Assembly: GCA_040183005.1 (NCBI GenBank)
Contig: JAMPIW010000004.1
Span: 177,883-241,882 of the forward strand
Length of the DNA stretch: 64,000 bases
Source: Gammaproteobacteria bacterium
GTDB lineage: Bacteria; Pseudomonadota; Gammaproteobacteria; Ga0077554; Ga007554
Direction: 5' to 3'
In this document: piece after piece, positions 53,660-62,516 of the stretch
How the letters are laid out: every line of letters begins with the position of its first letter
Position numbering within the stretch: position 1 is the first letter of the stretch
The notes under the pieces: generated by a model
Seen by the model: the letters and a program-made list of their open reading frames with translations, nothing else
What the model was told of the DNA's origin: nothing
Database searches by the model: none
Translations under genes and position numbers: made by a program

Positions 53660-55078
53660 ATGCATATACATATCTTGGGAATCTGTGGCACGTTCATGGG
53701 TGGCATCGCCGTGCTGGCACGTCAGCTCGGTTATCGCGTCAGCGGTTCGGACGCCAATGTCTATCCGCCGATGAGCACGCAACTGGCGGAGCAAGGTATC
53801 GAGTTGATGGAGGGCTATGATCCTTCCCACCTCAATCCCGCGCCGGATTGTGTGGTGATCGGCAATGCCCTGTCGCGTGGCAATGCGGCAGTGGAATATG
53901 TGCTCAATCGCGGTCTGAATTACACCTCCGGCGCGGCATTTTTGTCCGAGCATGTGCTGCGATGTACAGGGAAGTACGAGTGTCGCGGGAGGCAGGATGC
54001 CGGGAGCGACCGTGACCGCTGGGTGCTGGCGGTGGCGGGCACGCACGGCAAGACCACCACCAGCACCATGCTTGCGTGGATACTTGAATATGCGGGACTC
54101 GCGCCAGGTTTTTTGATCGGCGGCGTGCCGTGCAACTTCGACATCTCGGCGCGGTTGGGCGACGCGCCGTTTTTTGTAGTGGAGGCGGATGAATATGACT
54201 CGGCGTTTTTCGACAAGCGTTCAAAATTCGTCCACTACCGTCCACGCACCTTGATCATGAATAATCTGGAGTTCGATCACGCCGACATTTTCCCTGATCT
54301 TGCGGCGATCAAGCGGCAGTTTCACCACCTAGTGCGCATCGTGCCGGGTAATGGGCTGATCATTGCCCCCGCTCAGGATGACAATCTGGCCGATGTGCTG
54401 GAACAGGGGTGCTGGACGCCAGTGGAATATTTCGGTGACGAAACTGAAAACACACCGGGCTGGAGCGCCCGCAACGAGGCGGTGGACGGTGGCGAATTTG
54501 ATGTATATTGGGGCGATGATCGCGTCGGGCGGGTCGTCTGGCCACTGCTCGGGCGGCATAATATGCACAATGCCCTGGCGGCCATTGCCGCAGCGCGCCA
54601 TGCCGGCGTGATGCCGCAGCATGCCGTGGCGGCGCTGGCGGAATTTCGAGGGGTGAAGCGCCGCATGGAACAGCGCGCGGTGGTGGATGGCGTGACGGTA
54701 TACGATGACTTCGCGCATCACCCCACGGCGATTGCCACCACGCTGGAGGGGCTGCGCAAACGGGTAGGTGCGGCGCGCATCATCGCCGTGCTGGAACCGC
54801 GCTCCAACACCATGCGCATGGGCGTGCATCAACAGACGCTCGCCCCGTCACTGGCACTGGCCGATGAAGTGATTCTGTATCAGCCCGCTGATATCGGCTG
54901 GGATGTGGCAGCAGTTGCAGCAAGCATCGGTCCGCGTGCCGCAGTATTCGACACCGTGCCCGCCATCGTGGCGCATGTGGCACGGCTGGCGCGGCCGGGC
55001 GATCAGGTGCTAATCATGAGCAATGGCGGTTTCGGTGGGATACACACCCAATTGATTGAGGCCTTGCAAGCCAGATGA
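53660..55078 (+). CDS. mpl: UDP-MurNAc-tripeptide ligase Mpl with a 17-residue insertion
   Basis: 472 residues. The Mur ligase layout is intact: MHIHILGICGTFMGG, VAGTHGKTTT (ATP loop), VVEADEYDSAFFDKRSKFVH, YDDFAHHPTAI and LEPRSNTMRMG. It recycles cell-wall tripeptide by joining it to UDP-MurNAc. Between EHVL and RDRWVLAVAGTHGKTTT lie 17 extra residues (RCTGKYECRGRQDAGSD) encoded by the 51-bp element at 53960-54010, at the boundary of the UDP-binding and ATP-binding domains. The stop overlaps ubiX (ATGA). Confidence 0.96.
   Translation: MHIHILGICGTFMGGIAVLARQLGYRVSGSDANVYPPMSTQLAEQGIELMEGYDPSHLNPAPDCVVIGNALSRGNAAVEYVLNRGLNYTSGAAFLSEHVLRCTGKYECRGRQDAGSDRDRWVLAVAGTHGKTTTSTMLAWILEYAGLAPGFLIGGVPCNFDISARLGDAPFFVVEADEYDSAFFDKRSKFVHYRPRTLIMNNLEFDHADIFPDLAAIKRQFHHLVRIVPGNGLIIAPAQDDNLADVLEQGCWTPVEYFGDETENTPGWSARNEAVDGGEFDVYWGDDRVGRVVWPLLGRHNMHNALAAIAAARHAGVMPQHAVAALAEFRGVKRRMEQRAVVDGVTVYDDFAHHPTAIATTLEGLRKRVGAARIIAVLEPRSNTMRMGVHQQTLAPSLALADEVILYQPADIGWDVAAVAASIGPRAAVFDTVPAIVAHVARLARPGDQVLIMSNGGFGGIHTQLIEALQAR
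53960..54010 (+). repeat. 51-bp in-frame element in mpl
   Basis: Starts CGATGTACAGGGAAGTACGA and ends GGGAGCGAC; downstream CGTGACCGC continues the normal gene, so excision would restore EHVLRDRW exactly. Hairpin 1 pairs GTAC with GTAC; hairpin 2 has outer stem GTCGC/GCGAC and inner stem GGC-AGGAT-GCC separated by GGGA on both sides. It enters at codon position 1. All six frames are open. Confidence 0.92.
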
Positions 55079-55695
55079 GCCGTAATGCGATAGCCCTGGC
55101 AATGACCGGCGCCTCCGGTGCGGCCTATGGGCTGCGCCTGTTGGAATGTATGTTGCGGGCCGACCGGCAGGTGTATCTGATGGTGTCGGCGCCGGGGCAG
55201 GTAGTGATCGCCATGGAGACGGATCTGAAGCTGCCGGGGCGGCCTAACGAGATGCAGGAAGTGCTGTCTGCGCATTTTGCGGCGAAGCCCGGCCAGTTGC
55301 GCGTGTTCGGCAAGGATCAGTGGACCGCCCCGGTGGCCAGCGGCACCAGCGCGCCGCAGGCGATGGTGGTGTGTCCCTGCACCAGTGGCACGCTGTCGGC
55401 CATCGCCCATGGCGCCAGTAATAACCTGCTGGAGCGCGCCGCCGATGTGATGATCAAGGAGCAGCGCAAGCTGATCCTTGTGCCGCGCGAAATGCCGCTC
55501 TCAGTCATACATCTGGAAAATATGCTGGGCTTGGCGCGGCTCGGGGTTACAATTATGCCCGCCAATCCCGGGTTTTATTATCGCCCGCAGCGCGTCGAAG
55601 ATCTGGTGGATTTTGTTGTGGCGCGTATTTTGGATCACCTCAATATCGAACACACGCTGATTCCGCGCTGGGGGGAAGAAGAAGCCCATGACTGA
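55075..55695 (+). CDS. ubiX: Flavin prenyltransferase UbiX
   Basis: 206 residues: AMTGASGAAYGLRLLECML (FMN-binding), APVASGTSAPQAMVVCPCTS, and LVPREMPLSVIHLENMLGLA. It makes the prenylated FMN cofactor for UbiD decarboxylase in ubiquinone synthesis. ubiD is not in view. Its ATG overlaps the mpl stop. Confidence 0.96.
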   Translation: MSRNAIALAMTGASGAAYGLRLLECMLRADRQVYLMVSAPGQVVIAMETDLKLPGRPNEMQEVLSAHFAAKPGQLRVFGKDQWTAPVASGTSAPQAMVVCPCTSGTLSAIAHGASNNLLERAADVMIKEQRKLILVPREMPLSVIHLENMLGLARLGVTIMPANPGFYYRPQRVEDLVDFVVARILDHLNIEHTLIPRWGEEEAHD

Positions 55696-56278
55696 TGAAT
55701 TACGTATCCCGCTGTTTCCACTGCACACGGTGCTCTATCCCGGCGGACCGCTGCCGCTGCGTATCTTCGAGCCGCGTTATCTGGATATGGTCAGTGCCTG
55801 TCTCCGGCAGAGCAGCGGCTTCGGAGTATGCTTGATCCGTAGCGGCAACGAGGTGGGTCGCGCTGCAACAACGTACGATATCGGCACGCTGACGATGATT
55901 ACCTATTGGCACATGGGCCATGACGGCCTGCTCGCCATCACCGCCTGCGGCCAGCAGCGCTTCCGTATTCTGTCCGAGGAGGTGCAGCCCAATCAACTTA
56001 CCATGGCCGAGGTGGAGTTAATCCCCAACGAACCGGAAGCGGATATTCCAGCGGAATACCTGCCGCTGGTGGATCTGCTGCGCCAGATGATCGAGCAGAT
56101 CGGCCACCACTATACCGCCATCCCCAAGAAATACGCTGATGCTGGCTGGGTGGGTTGCCGATTGGCGGAGCTGCTGCCCCTGGGGCTTGCGCAAAAGCAA
56201 TATCTGCTGCAGATCAACAGCCCGATGCAGCGTCTTGAACGGTTGGCGGCAGTGATAGAGCAACTTGGTATACGATGA
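55688..56278 (+). CDS. LON peptidase N-terminal substrate-binding domain protein
   Basis: 196 residues forming only the N-terminal domain of Lon: IPLFPLHTVLYPGGPLPLRI, then FEPRYLDMV and FGVCLIRSG. No protease or ATPase part. It may bind peptides or act as an adaptor. Overlaps both neighbours, so it belongs to the mpl-ubiX-ubiH operon. Confidence 0.92.
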   Translation: MTDELRIPLFPLHTVLYPGGPLPLRIFEPRYLDMVSACLRQSSGFGVCLIRSGNEVGRAATTYDIGTLTMITYWHMGHDGLLAITACGQQRFRILSEEVQPNQLTMAEVELIPNEPEADIPAEYLPLVDLLRQMIEQIGHHYTAIPKKYADAGWVGCRLAELLPLGLAQKQYLLQINSPMQRLERLAAVIEQLGIR

Positions 56279-57510
56279 CCGGTGCAATGGTTGATTATGA
56301 TGTCGTCATCGCCGGTGCCGGCATGGTGGGCGCCACGCTGGCCTGCGCGCTGGGGGCCAGCGGCTTGCGCGTGGCAGTGCTTGAGGCGCAGCCGTTGCCA
56401 CGCGACTTCGCACTGCAAGACGATTTCGATCTGCGCGTCTCCGCCATCACGCGCGCCTCGCAGCGCATCTTCACCACGCTGGGTGCGTGGCACGGCATGG
56501 CCGCGCGGCGCGTCAGCCCGTTCCGTGAAATGCACGTATGGGATGCGGGCGGCCCGCTCGGCATTGAAGGCGAGATCCACTTCGATAGCGCCGAAATCGG
56601 AGAGGACACCCTCGGCCACATCATCGAAAACCGCGTCATTCAACGTGCTCTTCTGGATCGAATGCGCGGCTTCGATGCTGTCGAACTGATCAATCCGGCG
56701 AGCCTGTCGGCGTTTACTGTTGGCCCTGAGAGTGTGTGTCTACAGCTTGACGATGGCCGCAACATCAAGGCACGGCTGTTGGTCGGGGCGGACGGCGCGG
56801 AATCGAAGGTGCGGCGGCAGGCGGGGATTGCCACGCGCGGCTGGGCATACGCGCAGAAGGCGTTGGTCACCACTGTCAAGACGGAACTTTCGCACTGCGA
56901 GACTGCATGGCAGCGCTTCCTTCCCGCCGGCCCATTAGCCTTTCTGCCACTGTGCGATGGCCGCTGCTCCATAGTCTGGTCTACCGCGCCGGAACAGGCC
57001 GATGCGTTACTGGCCATGTCCGAGGCGCAATTCCTGGCCGAGTTGGAACAGGCCTTTGCCGGCAAATTGGGGCGAATGATCGCAAGCCCTGGCCCGCGCG
57101 CCGCGTTTCCGTTGCGTCTGCAACACGCCACGGCCTATACCGCCCCGCGCTTGGCCTTGATCGGTGACGCCGCGCACACTATCCACCCGCTCGCAGGCCA
57201 AGGCGTCAACCTTGGTCTGCTCGATGCCGCCACGCTCGCCGAGGTGGTGCTTGACGCGCACCGTGCAGGCAAAGACATCAGCTCCCCCACCACGCTGCGC
57301 CGCTATGAGCGCTGCCGCAAAGGCGACAACCTTGCCATGATGGCGGCGATGGATGGTTTCAAGCGTCTGTTCGGCAACAACCTTGCGCCGTTGCGACTGC
57401 TGCGCAACGCAGGATTGAACCTCGCCAACGCCGCCACGCCCGTCAAGAATCTGATCGTGCGTCATGCCATGGGGCTGAGCGGGGATCTGCCGAAAATGGC
57501 TAAAGCGTAA
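56275..57510 (+). CDS. UbiH/UbiI/VisC-family FAD-dependent hydroxylase
   Basis: 411 residues. DYDVVIAGAGMVGATLACAL (FAD dinucleotide fold), LLVGADGAESKVRRQAGI, and LIGDAAHTIHPLAGQGVNLG are the three flavoprotein hydroxylase motifs. DLRVSAITRASQRI resembles UbiI/VisC. It adds a hydroxyl group to the ubiquinone ring; the exact position (C5, C6 or C1) is not decided by sequence here. Start ATG overlaps the previous stop. Confidence 0.93.
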   Translation: MTGAMVDYDVVIAGAGMVGATLACALGASGLRVAVLEAQPLPRDFALQDDFDLRVSAITRASQRIFTTLGAWHGMAARRVSPFREMHVWDAGGPLGIEGEIHFDSAEIGEDTLGHIIENRVIQRALLDRMRGFDAVELINPASLSAFTVGPESVCLQLDDGRNIKARLLVGADGAESKVRRQAGIATRGWAYAQKALVTTVKTELSHCETAWQRFLPAGPLAFLPLCDGRCSIVWSTAPEQADALLAMSEAQFLAELEQAFAGKLGRMIASPGPRAAFPLRLQHATAYTAPRLALIGDAAHTIHPLAGQGVNLGLLDAATLAEVVLDAHRAGKDISSPTTLRRYERCRKGDNLAMMAAMDGFKRLFGNNLAPLRLLRNAGLNLANAATPVKNLIVRHAMGLSGDLPKMAKA

Positions 57511-57512
57511 GC

Positions 57513-58097
57513 ATGGAAAAATACCTGGCAGAGACACGCATCATCGACTGGAATCACTCCGCCATACGCGAGCTTGCCGCAACGCTTGCGGAAGGGCGCG
57601 CGTCAAGCGCGGATGTTGCCGGAAGCTGCTTTGAATGGGTGAGGGATAACATCAAGCACAGCTACGACTACAAATTAAATCCCGTCACCTGCAAGGCCTC
57701 GGATGTGCTGCTCCATGGAACGGGCTATTGCTACGCAAAAAGCCATCTGCTCGGCGCCCTGCTTAGGGCGAATGGCATACCCGCAGGCTTCTGCTATCAG
57801 AGGCTGAGCCTGGAAGGGGAAGGCGCACCCTATTGTCTTCATGGCCTGAATGCGGTTTATCTTCCTGAGCACGGCTGGTATCGCATGGATGCGCGTGGCA
57901 ACAAGAATGGTGTCCATGCGCAGTTTACCCCTCCCACCGAACAATTGGCGTTCCAGTTGAATTCCAGGCTGGAGGCAGATCTTCCCGAAATCTGGCCCGC
58001 ACCATTAGATTGCGTAGTGTCCGTGCTGGAAAAATGTCAGACCTATATGGAGGTTTACCAAAACCTGCCTGATGTAGACTTAATAAGCGATGGCTGA
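57513..58097 (+). CDS. Transglutaminase-like domain protein
   Basis: 194 residues. GTGYCYAKSHLLGALLRANG holds the catalytic Cys, PYCLHGLNAVYLPEHGWYRM holds the His and RMDARGNKNGV the Asp, the papain-like triad of the transglutaminase core. Cytoplasmic (no signal). Substrate unknown. Two bases after the hydroxylase stop, likely last gene of the operon. Confidence 0.88.
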   Translation: MEKYLAETRIIDWNHSAIRELAATLAEGRASSADVAGSCFEWVRDNIKHSYDYKLNPVTCKASDVLLHGTGYCYAKSHLLGALLRANGIPAGFCYQRLSLEGEGAPYCLHGLNAVYLPEHGWYRMDARGNKNGVHAQFTPPTEQLAFQLNSRLEADLPEIWPAPLDCVVSVLEKCQTYMEVYQNLPDVDLISDG

Positions 58098-58125
58098 CGC
58101 CTCTGTGGTTAACCGCTTTTTTAGA

Positions 58126-59022
58126 TTAATACGCTGACTCTCCCTCGGGACGGGTGCGGAAGCGCTTGTAGCTCCATTGATATTGCTCCGGCAGCGCGCG
58201 CACGCACTCTTCGGTCACTGAGTTGACGCAACGTACAGAGTCTTCCAGCGGACCATCATTTATAGCCTGTGGCGCGGGCAGAAAATGCAGGTGATAGCCT
58301 GCGCCGCGCGGCAACCGTTCGGCATAGGCGAACACCACGGCCGCCTTGGTTTTCATCGCCAGCCGTGACAGCAGCACCATGGTGTAGGCCGGCATGCCGA
58401 AAAAAGGGGCGAAGATGCCGTTGCCTGCGCCGGGCTCCTGATCCGGCAGGACGCCCATCATCTCGCCCTTTTCCAGCGCCTTGTACAGCGCACGGACGCC
58501 ACCCGCATCGGTAGGCACCAGCGTGGCGCCCAAACGCTGCCGCGCATGGCGGATCATGCCGTCCAGCTCTCCCATGCGCGGCGGGCGGTAGAGGCTGGTG
58601 ATAGGGTAGTGCGCCGAGCAATACAGCCCGACTGCTTCCCACGCGCCGAGATGCGGCACGGCCAGAATCATGCCCCTGCCTTGCGCAAGCGCATGTTTTA
58701 CTAAATGCTCACCGCTGATTTGAGTGACCAGCGACAACACCCTGCGCTCGTTCCACAGCCACAGCGCGCCGGTTTCAGTGAAGGTCTTGCCCGTTTCCAC
58801 CAGGCTGCGGCGCACCAGACGCGCACGATCCCGCTCATCCCACTCGGGAAAACACAGATCGACATTGATACGTGTGATGCGGCGCAATTTGTTCGACGAT
58901 AGTGCAGCCCATCCGCCGATCAGCGCTCCAAGCGCATGTGCAACACGCAGTGGCAACAGGGAAAAAAACCGTAGCGACAGCTTTAAGAGGAAAGCGCGTA
59001 GGAGTTTAGTGCTCTGTTTCAT
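58126..59022 (-). CDS. LpxL/HtrB-type lipid A acyltransferase
   Basis: 298 residues from ATG 59022, which starts MKQSTKLLRAFLLKLSLRFF and gives a standard membrane anchor; the frame to 59112 runs into a repeat element. The HX4E active site is VPHLGAWEAVGL, and YRPPRMGELDGMIRHARQR and GVLPDQEPGAGNGIF are the other acyltransferase motifs. It adds a secondary acyl chain to lipid A at the inner membrane. The start codon itself lies inside the palindromic element 59006-59172. Confidence 0.92.
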   Translation of the reverse strand: MKQSTKLLRAFLLKLSLRFFSLLPLRVAHALGALIGGWAALSSNKLRRITRINVDLCFPEWDERDRARLVRRSLVETGKTFTETGALWLWNERRVLSLVTQISGEHLVKHALAQGRGMILAVPHLGAWEAVGLYCSAHYPITSLYRPPRMGELDGMIRHARQRLGATLVPTDAGGVRALYKALEKGEMMGVLPDQEPGAGNGIFAPFFGMPAYTMVLLSRLAMKTKAAVVFAYAERLPRGAGYHLHFLPAPQAINDGPLEDSVRCVNSVTEECVRALPEQYQWSYKRFRTRPEGESAY

Positions 59023-59172
59023 AAATACGGACACAAATAAAACGGATCGATTTTGGCTCAGGGCAAGGCACGAGGAGGCGCCATAGCTCGTTCTTATGGC
59101 AACGACGAGCAACGCCGCCCTGAGCCAAAAGACGCCGTTTTATGTGCCTGTATTTATGAAACAGAGTACTAA
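59006..59172. repeat. Long palindromic element between rsmD and the acyltransferase gene
   Basis: TTAGTGCTCTGTTTCATAAA on the left is matched by the inverted TTTATGAAACAGAGTACTAA on the right, with the match continuing inwards through AAAACGG and TTTGGCTCAGGGC to a centre GCCATA/TATGGC (59080-59099). The whole 167 bases would fold into one long hairpin. The right arm contains the rsmD stop codon (TAG at 59169-59171) and the left arm the acyltransferase ATG. Confidence 0.85.
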
Positions 59173-59768
59173 CCATGCCGCTCAACCAGATGATATCCCA
59201 CCTGCCCCGCCTGTTTGCTGCGCACCACCCGCCAGTTGTGAGGCAGGGGCGGCACGCCGCGCGCACTTTCTGTTTCGAGGTAGATCCAGGCGCGCGGCGC
59301 AAGCCAGCCGCCGGAGTCCAGGCGTTCGCAGCAGGAGGCCAACAGTTCGTAGTGCGCATAAGGAGGATCAAGAAATACCACGTCGAACGGCTGCGGCGCG
59401 CCTTGCAGATAAGAGAGCGCGCCAGCCTGTACCGCTTGGGCGCCGTGCGCGTGCAGAGTATCAATATGTTCGCGCAACTGACGCACGGCGTGGGCATCCT
59501 GATCTACCATGACGGCCAGGACGGCGCCGCGCGACAGGGCTTCGAGGCTGAGTGCACCGCTGCCCGCGAACAAATCCAGGCAGCGTGCGCTGGGTATAAC
59601 ATCGCGCAGCCAGTTAAACAGCGTTTCACGCACCCGGTCCGGGGTGGGCCGCAAGCCCTCAATCTCGGGGAAGACGAGCCTTCTACCGCGCCACTCCCCG
59701 CCGATGATGCGTAACTGGCCGGTTTTACGTTTGGTTGGGGTCTTCAAGATAAGTCTCGGGATATCCAA
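59169..59768 (-). CDS. rsmD: 16S rRNA guanine-N2 methyltransferase RsmD
   Basis: 199 residues. LRIIGGEWRGRRL and RPTPDRVRETLFNWL are family signatures; CLDLFAGSGALSLEAL binds AdoMet and VVFLDPPYAHYE is the DPPY catalytic motif. It methylates G966 of 16S rRNA (E. coli numbering). ftsY or coaD are not nearby here. Confidence 0.96.
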   Translation of the reverse strand: MDIPRLILKTPTKRKTGQLRIIGGEWRGRRLVFPEIEGLRPTPDRVRETLFNWLRDVIPSARCLDLFAGSGALSLEALSRGAVLAVMVDQDAHAVRQLREHIDTLHAHGAQAVQAGALSYLQGAPQPFDVVFLDPPYAHYELLASCCERLDSGGWLAPRAWIYLETESARGVPPLPHNWRVVRSKQAGQVGYHLVERHG

Positions 59769-59787
59769 TCAACTATGTATTTCACTT

Positions 59788-59830
59788 CCTCTCCCCGCAA
59801 GGCGGGAGAGGGTCGGGGTGAGGGTGGGAG
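59788..59830. repeat. Intergenic hairpin repeat, copy 2
   Basis: TCTCCCCGCAAGGCGGGAGA followed by GGGTCGGGGTGAGGGTGGGA; close copy of 45561-45610. It lies upstream of rsmD and downstream of anmK on the minus strand. Confidence 0.6.
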
Positions 59831-59890
59831 AAAAGTTAAAAAAACCTGGAGCCAACCGGCTTGAGCGACGACGCCAATAGCAGTTTAGGC

Positions 59891-61003
59891 TTACGCTCGA
59901 TAAACCCCGCCCAGCACCACCGCCCGCCGCGCTCCCGTAACCGACGGCAGGTTGCCCGGCTTGTTCTCCAGCGTCTGCTTCGCAAGCCAGGCAAAGGCAA
60001 TAGCTTCTACCCAATCGGGGTCGATGCCGAAAGTCGCAGTCGAGACCACCTCACAACCCTTAGCTAACGAGCGCAAGCGCTGTACCAGCGTGGGATTATG
60101 CACGCCGCCGCCACAGACCAACACCTGCTGGGCATCCGGCGCAAAGGCAGCAATCGCCAGGGTGATACTGGCGGCAGTCAGCTCGCACAGCGTGGCCTGA
60201 ATGTCCTGCGGCTCAAGGGTTTCCGTTCCGCTACGCCGTAACACCGTGCGCAACCAGTCGAGATGGAAGTATTCGCGCCCCGTGCTTTTTGGGGGAGGGA
60301 GTGCAAAATAAGGGTCATCCAGCAACGCGGCAAGCAGCGATTCATTGATAGTCCCGCTGGCGGACCAGCGCCCATCATCGTCGCGCGGCGTCATCAGGTG
60401 TTCCATGGCCCAGGCATCCATCAACGCATTGCCAGGGCCGGTATCAAAACCGATAACGGGTTGCCCAGAATCACGCGGCAGGACTGTGATGTTGGCGATG
60501 CCGCCGATGTTCAGCACTACCCGCTCTTTCTCGGAGGAATGAAACACCGCGCGGTGAAAGGCGGGCACCAGCGGCGCGCCTTGCCCGCCTGCAGCGATGT
60601 CGCGGCGGCGGAAATCGGCCACAGTGGTGATGCCGGTCAGCTCAGCGATCAGATTGGGATCGCCGAGCTGTACACTGGTGGGGCTGGCGCCCAAGGGCTG
60701 ATGGTATACGGTCTGTCCGTGGCTGCCGATAGCGGTGACTTGGGCGGGGTCGATGCCCGCGCCGTCTAGTAGGGTTTGTACCGCGGCGACGAACAGGCGG
60801 CCCATCTCCACGTCGAGCCGTGCCACTTGCTCCAGAGTGCTGGCGGCGCTGTGACACAGGTCCAGCAATGCGCTGCGTAGCGCTGGCTGAATGGCCAGTC
60901 CCGCACTTGCCAGTATGTTTACATTATCGTCCGCCAGATCCACCAGCGTCGCATCAACCGCATCCATACTGGTTCCCGACATGAGGCCGACGAACAGCGC
61001 CAT
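59891..61003 (-). CDS. anmK: Anhydro-N-acetylmuramic acid kinase
   Basis: 370 residues. VGLMSGTSMDAVDATLVD opens the ASKHA kinase fold, NIGGIANITVL and GFDTGPGNALMDAW are further conserved motifs, and VLVCGGGVHNPTL is the second phosphate loop. It converts anhydro-MurNAc from wall recycling to MurNAc-6-phosphate. Together with mpl it supports active murein recycling. Four bases from the M23 peptidase gene upstream. Confidence 0.97.
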   Translation of the reverse strand: MALFVGLMSGTSMDAVDATLVDLADDNVNILASAGLAIQPALRSALLDLCHSAASTLEQVARLDVEMGRLFVAAVQTLLDGAGIDPAQVTAIGSHGQTVYHQPLGASPTSVQLGDPNLIAELTGITTVADFRRRDIAAGGQGAPLVPAFHRAVFHSSEKERVVLNIGGIANITVLPRDSGQPVIGFDTGPGNALMDAWAMEHLMTPRDDDGRWSASGTINESLLAALLDDPYFALPPPKSTGREYFHLDWLRTVLRRSGTETLEPQDIQATLCELTAASITLAIAAFAPDAQQVLVCGGGVHNPTLVQRLRSLAKGCEVVSTATFGIDPDWVEAIAFAWLAKQTLENKPGNLPSVTGARRAVVLGGVYRA

Positions 61004-61007
61004 GAAA

Positions 61008-62309
61008 TCAGCGGCTACTAGCAGTGACTGTGTGTTTGAATGACTCGAGCTGTGCCGTCAACTCTTGCGCCTGCCGGGCGAAATCCGCCTTATACCGTTT
61101 TTCGATGGACTCGACGCGCGCGATGCTTGCCGTGAGCGGATTGCGGTAAACATCGTTCACGCGGAATTCATAGTGCAGATGGGGGCCGGTCGCCAGTCCT
61201 GATTGCCCCACATAGCCGATGACCCGCCCTTGTTCTACCTGCGCGCCCAATGTCAGATCCGTGGGATAGCGGGACAGGTGTGCATAGAGCGTTGAATATT
61301 GCTTGCCGTGTTGCAGGATAACCGTTTTACCGTAGCCGGCCTTGTTGCCAATAAATGCCACTGTGCCGTCGCTCGCAGCCTTCACTGGGGTCCCGACGGG
61401 CGCGGCATAATCGATCCCGTTGTGGGCGCGGATCTTGTTCAGGATCGGGTGCAGCCGCCCAAGACTGAAGCCGGAACTGATATGGGCGGATTCCACGGGC
61501 ATGCTGAGGAATGACTTGCGTATCCTCTTGCCTTCCGGCGTGTAATAACTGGATCGCCCCTTACCATCAGTAAAACGCACCGCACGAAACGTATCGCCAC
61601 CATTGATAAGTTCTGCGGCCAGGATGGCGCCATTCCGCACCTTTTCGCCCTGAGCATAGAACTCTTCATAGAGCACGGCAAACCGGTCACCGCGACGGAC
61701 ATCAGCCGCAGAAGCAAAGATAGCAGGCAGCTCCTTTGCTAAGTTGCCGGGCAACCCTGCCTTTTTCCCCGCAAGCGGCAACGAGCGGCCTACCGTGCCG
61801 GACGCGCGCGCAATACGCCGCTCCTGGGGATGTTCAACGGTATTGGTCTGGAAGTCGCTCACAGGCCCTTCTTTTACAATATGCAGTGTACGCGCAGGGT
61901 TGATGTCATAGAGCAACTCCTGCAAACGCCCTTCCGCGCCCACCTTGATCTTCAATTTGTCACCCGGATCAAGGCGAGCGAGGGCTGAAGTCTCACCGCC
62001 CAGCGCAAGGATTTTTTGCGCCTGATGCACGCCCACCCCGATTTGCTCAAAAACAGTAGTAAGCTTGTCGCCTCGCTTGATTTCGATGGAATACCACTTG
62101 TCTGCAAGAGTCTGGGCCAATCCGCGTGGAGCTGCGTCTTGCGCCGGTGTCGTGGCGGGTGCCTGTGACGAGGGTTCGGCCGTCGTTGCCTGGGGCAACG
62201 GCCGGGTTGCAGTATTGTCCGGCGCAAAGCCAGTCGCCAGGAGCAACATACCCACACCAGCCATCAGGAGCGGGCCATATATATATTTATTGAACGTCAT
62301 ACCTGACAT
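61008..62309 (-). CDS. M23 murein endopeptidase (MepM-like)
   Basis: 433 residues. N-terminal membrane anchor (GPLLMAGVGMLLLATGFA), an OapA/LysM-like domain (SIEIKRGDKLTTVFEQIGVG), and a C-terminal M23 metallopeptidase: HNGIDYAAPVGTPV (HxxxD), YAHLS and GPHLHYEFRVN (HxH). It cleaves peptide crosslinks in the periplasm. Pairs with anmK as in related genomes. Confidence 0.95.
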   Translation of the reverse strand: MSGMTFNKYIYGPLLMAGVGMLLLATGFAPDNTATRPLPQATTAEPSSQAPATTPAQDAAPRGLAQTLADKWYSIEIKRGDKLTTVFEQIGVGVHQAQKILALGGETSALARLDPGDKLKIKVGAEGRLQELLYDINPARTLHIVKEGPVSDFQTNTVEHPQERRIARASGTVGRSLPLAGKKAGLPGNLAKELPAIFASAADVRRGDRFAVLYEEFYAQGEKVRNGAILAAELINGGDTFRAVRFTDGKGRSSYYTPEGKRIRKSFLSMPVESAHISSGFSLGRLHPILNKIRAHNGIDYAAPVGTPVKAASDGTVAFIGNKAGYGKTVILQHGKQYSTLYAHLSRYPTDLTLGAQVEQGRVIGYVGQSGLATGPHLHYEFRVNDVYRNPLTASIARVESIEKRYKADFARQAQELTAQLESFKHTVTASSR

Positions 62310-62516
62310 TATCGGTCGGTTTGCCTAAAAATTATAGTCTATTGTAGCCGGATGACCGGCTTGGATCCTAACCATAGCCTAAATAATCCAAAGGATCAAC
62401 ATCATAGAGCATCCAGTCCCTGATCGGCAGCCCAAGATATATGCGGAGCCATGCTTTTGGCATCACCGTTTTATTGTATTCTATATATAGTGTTGAAAAT
62501 TTTTAAGGGGTATTGC

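Noticed and set aside
53102..54046. 314-codon minus-strand frame opposite the membrane protein and mpl
   Set aside because: His/Gln-rich shadow composition; both plus-strand genes are clearly real.
58098..58125. Terminator between the transglutaminase-like gene and the acyltransferase gene
   Set aside because: GGTTAACC followed by a T-run is present, but the stem is too short to call.
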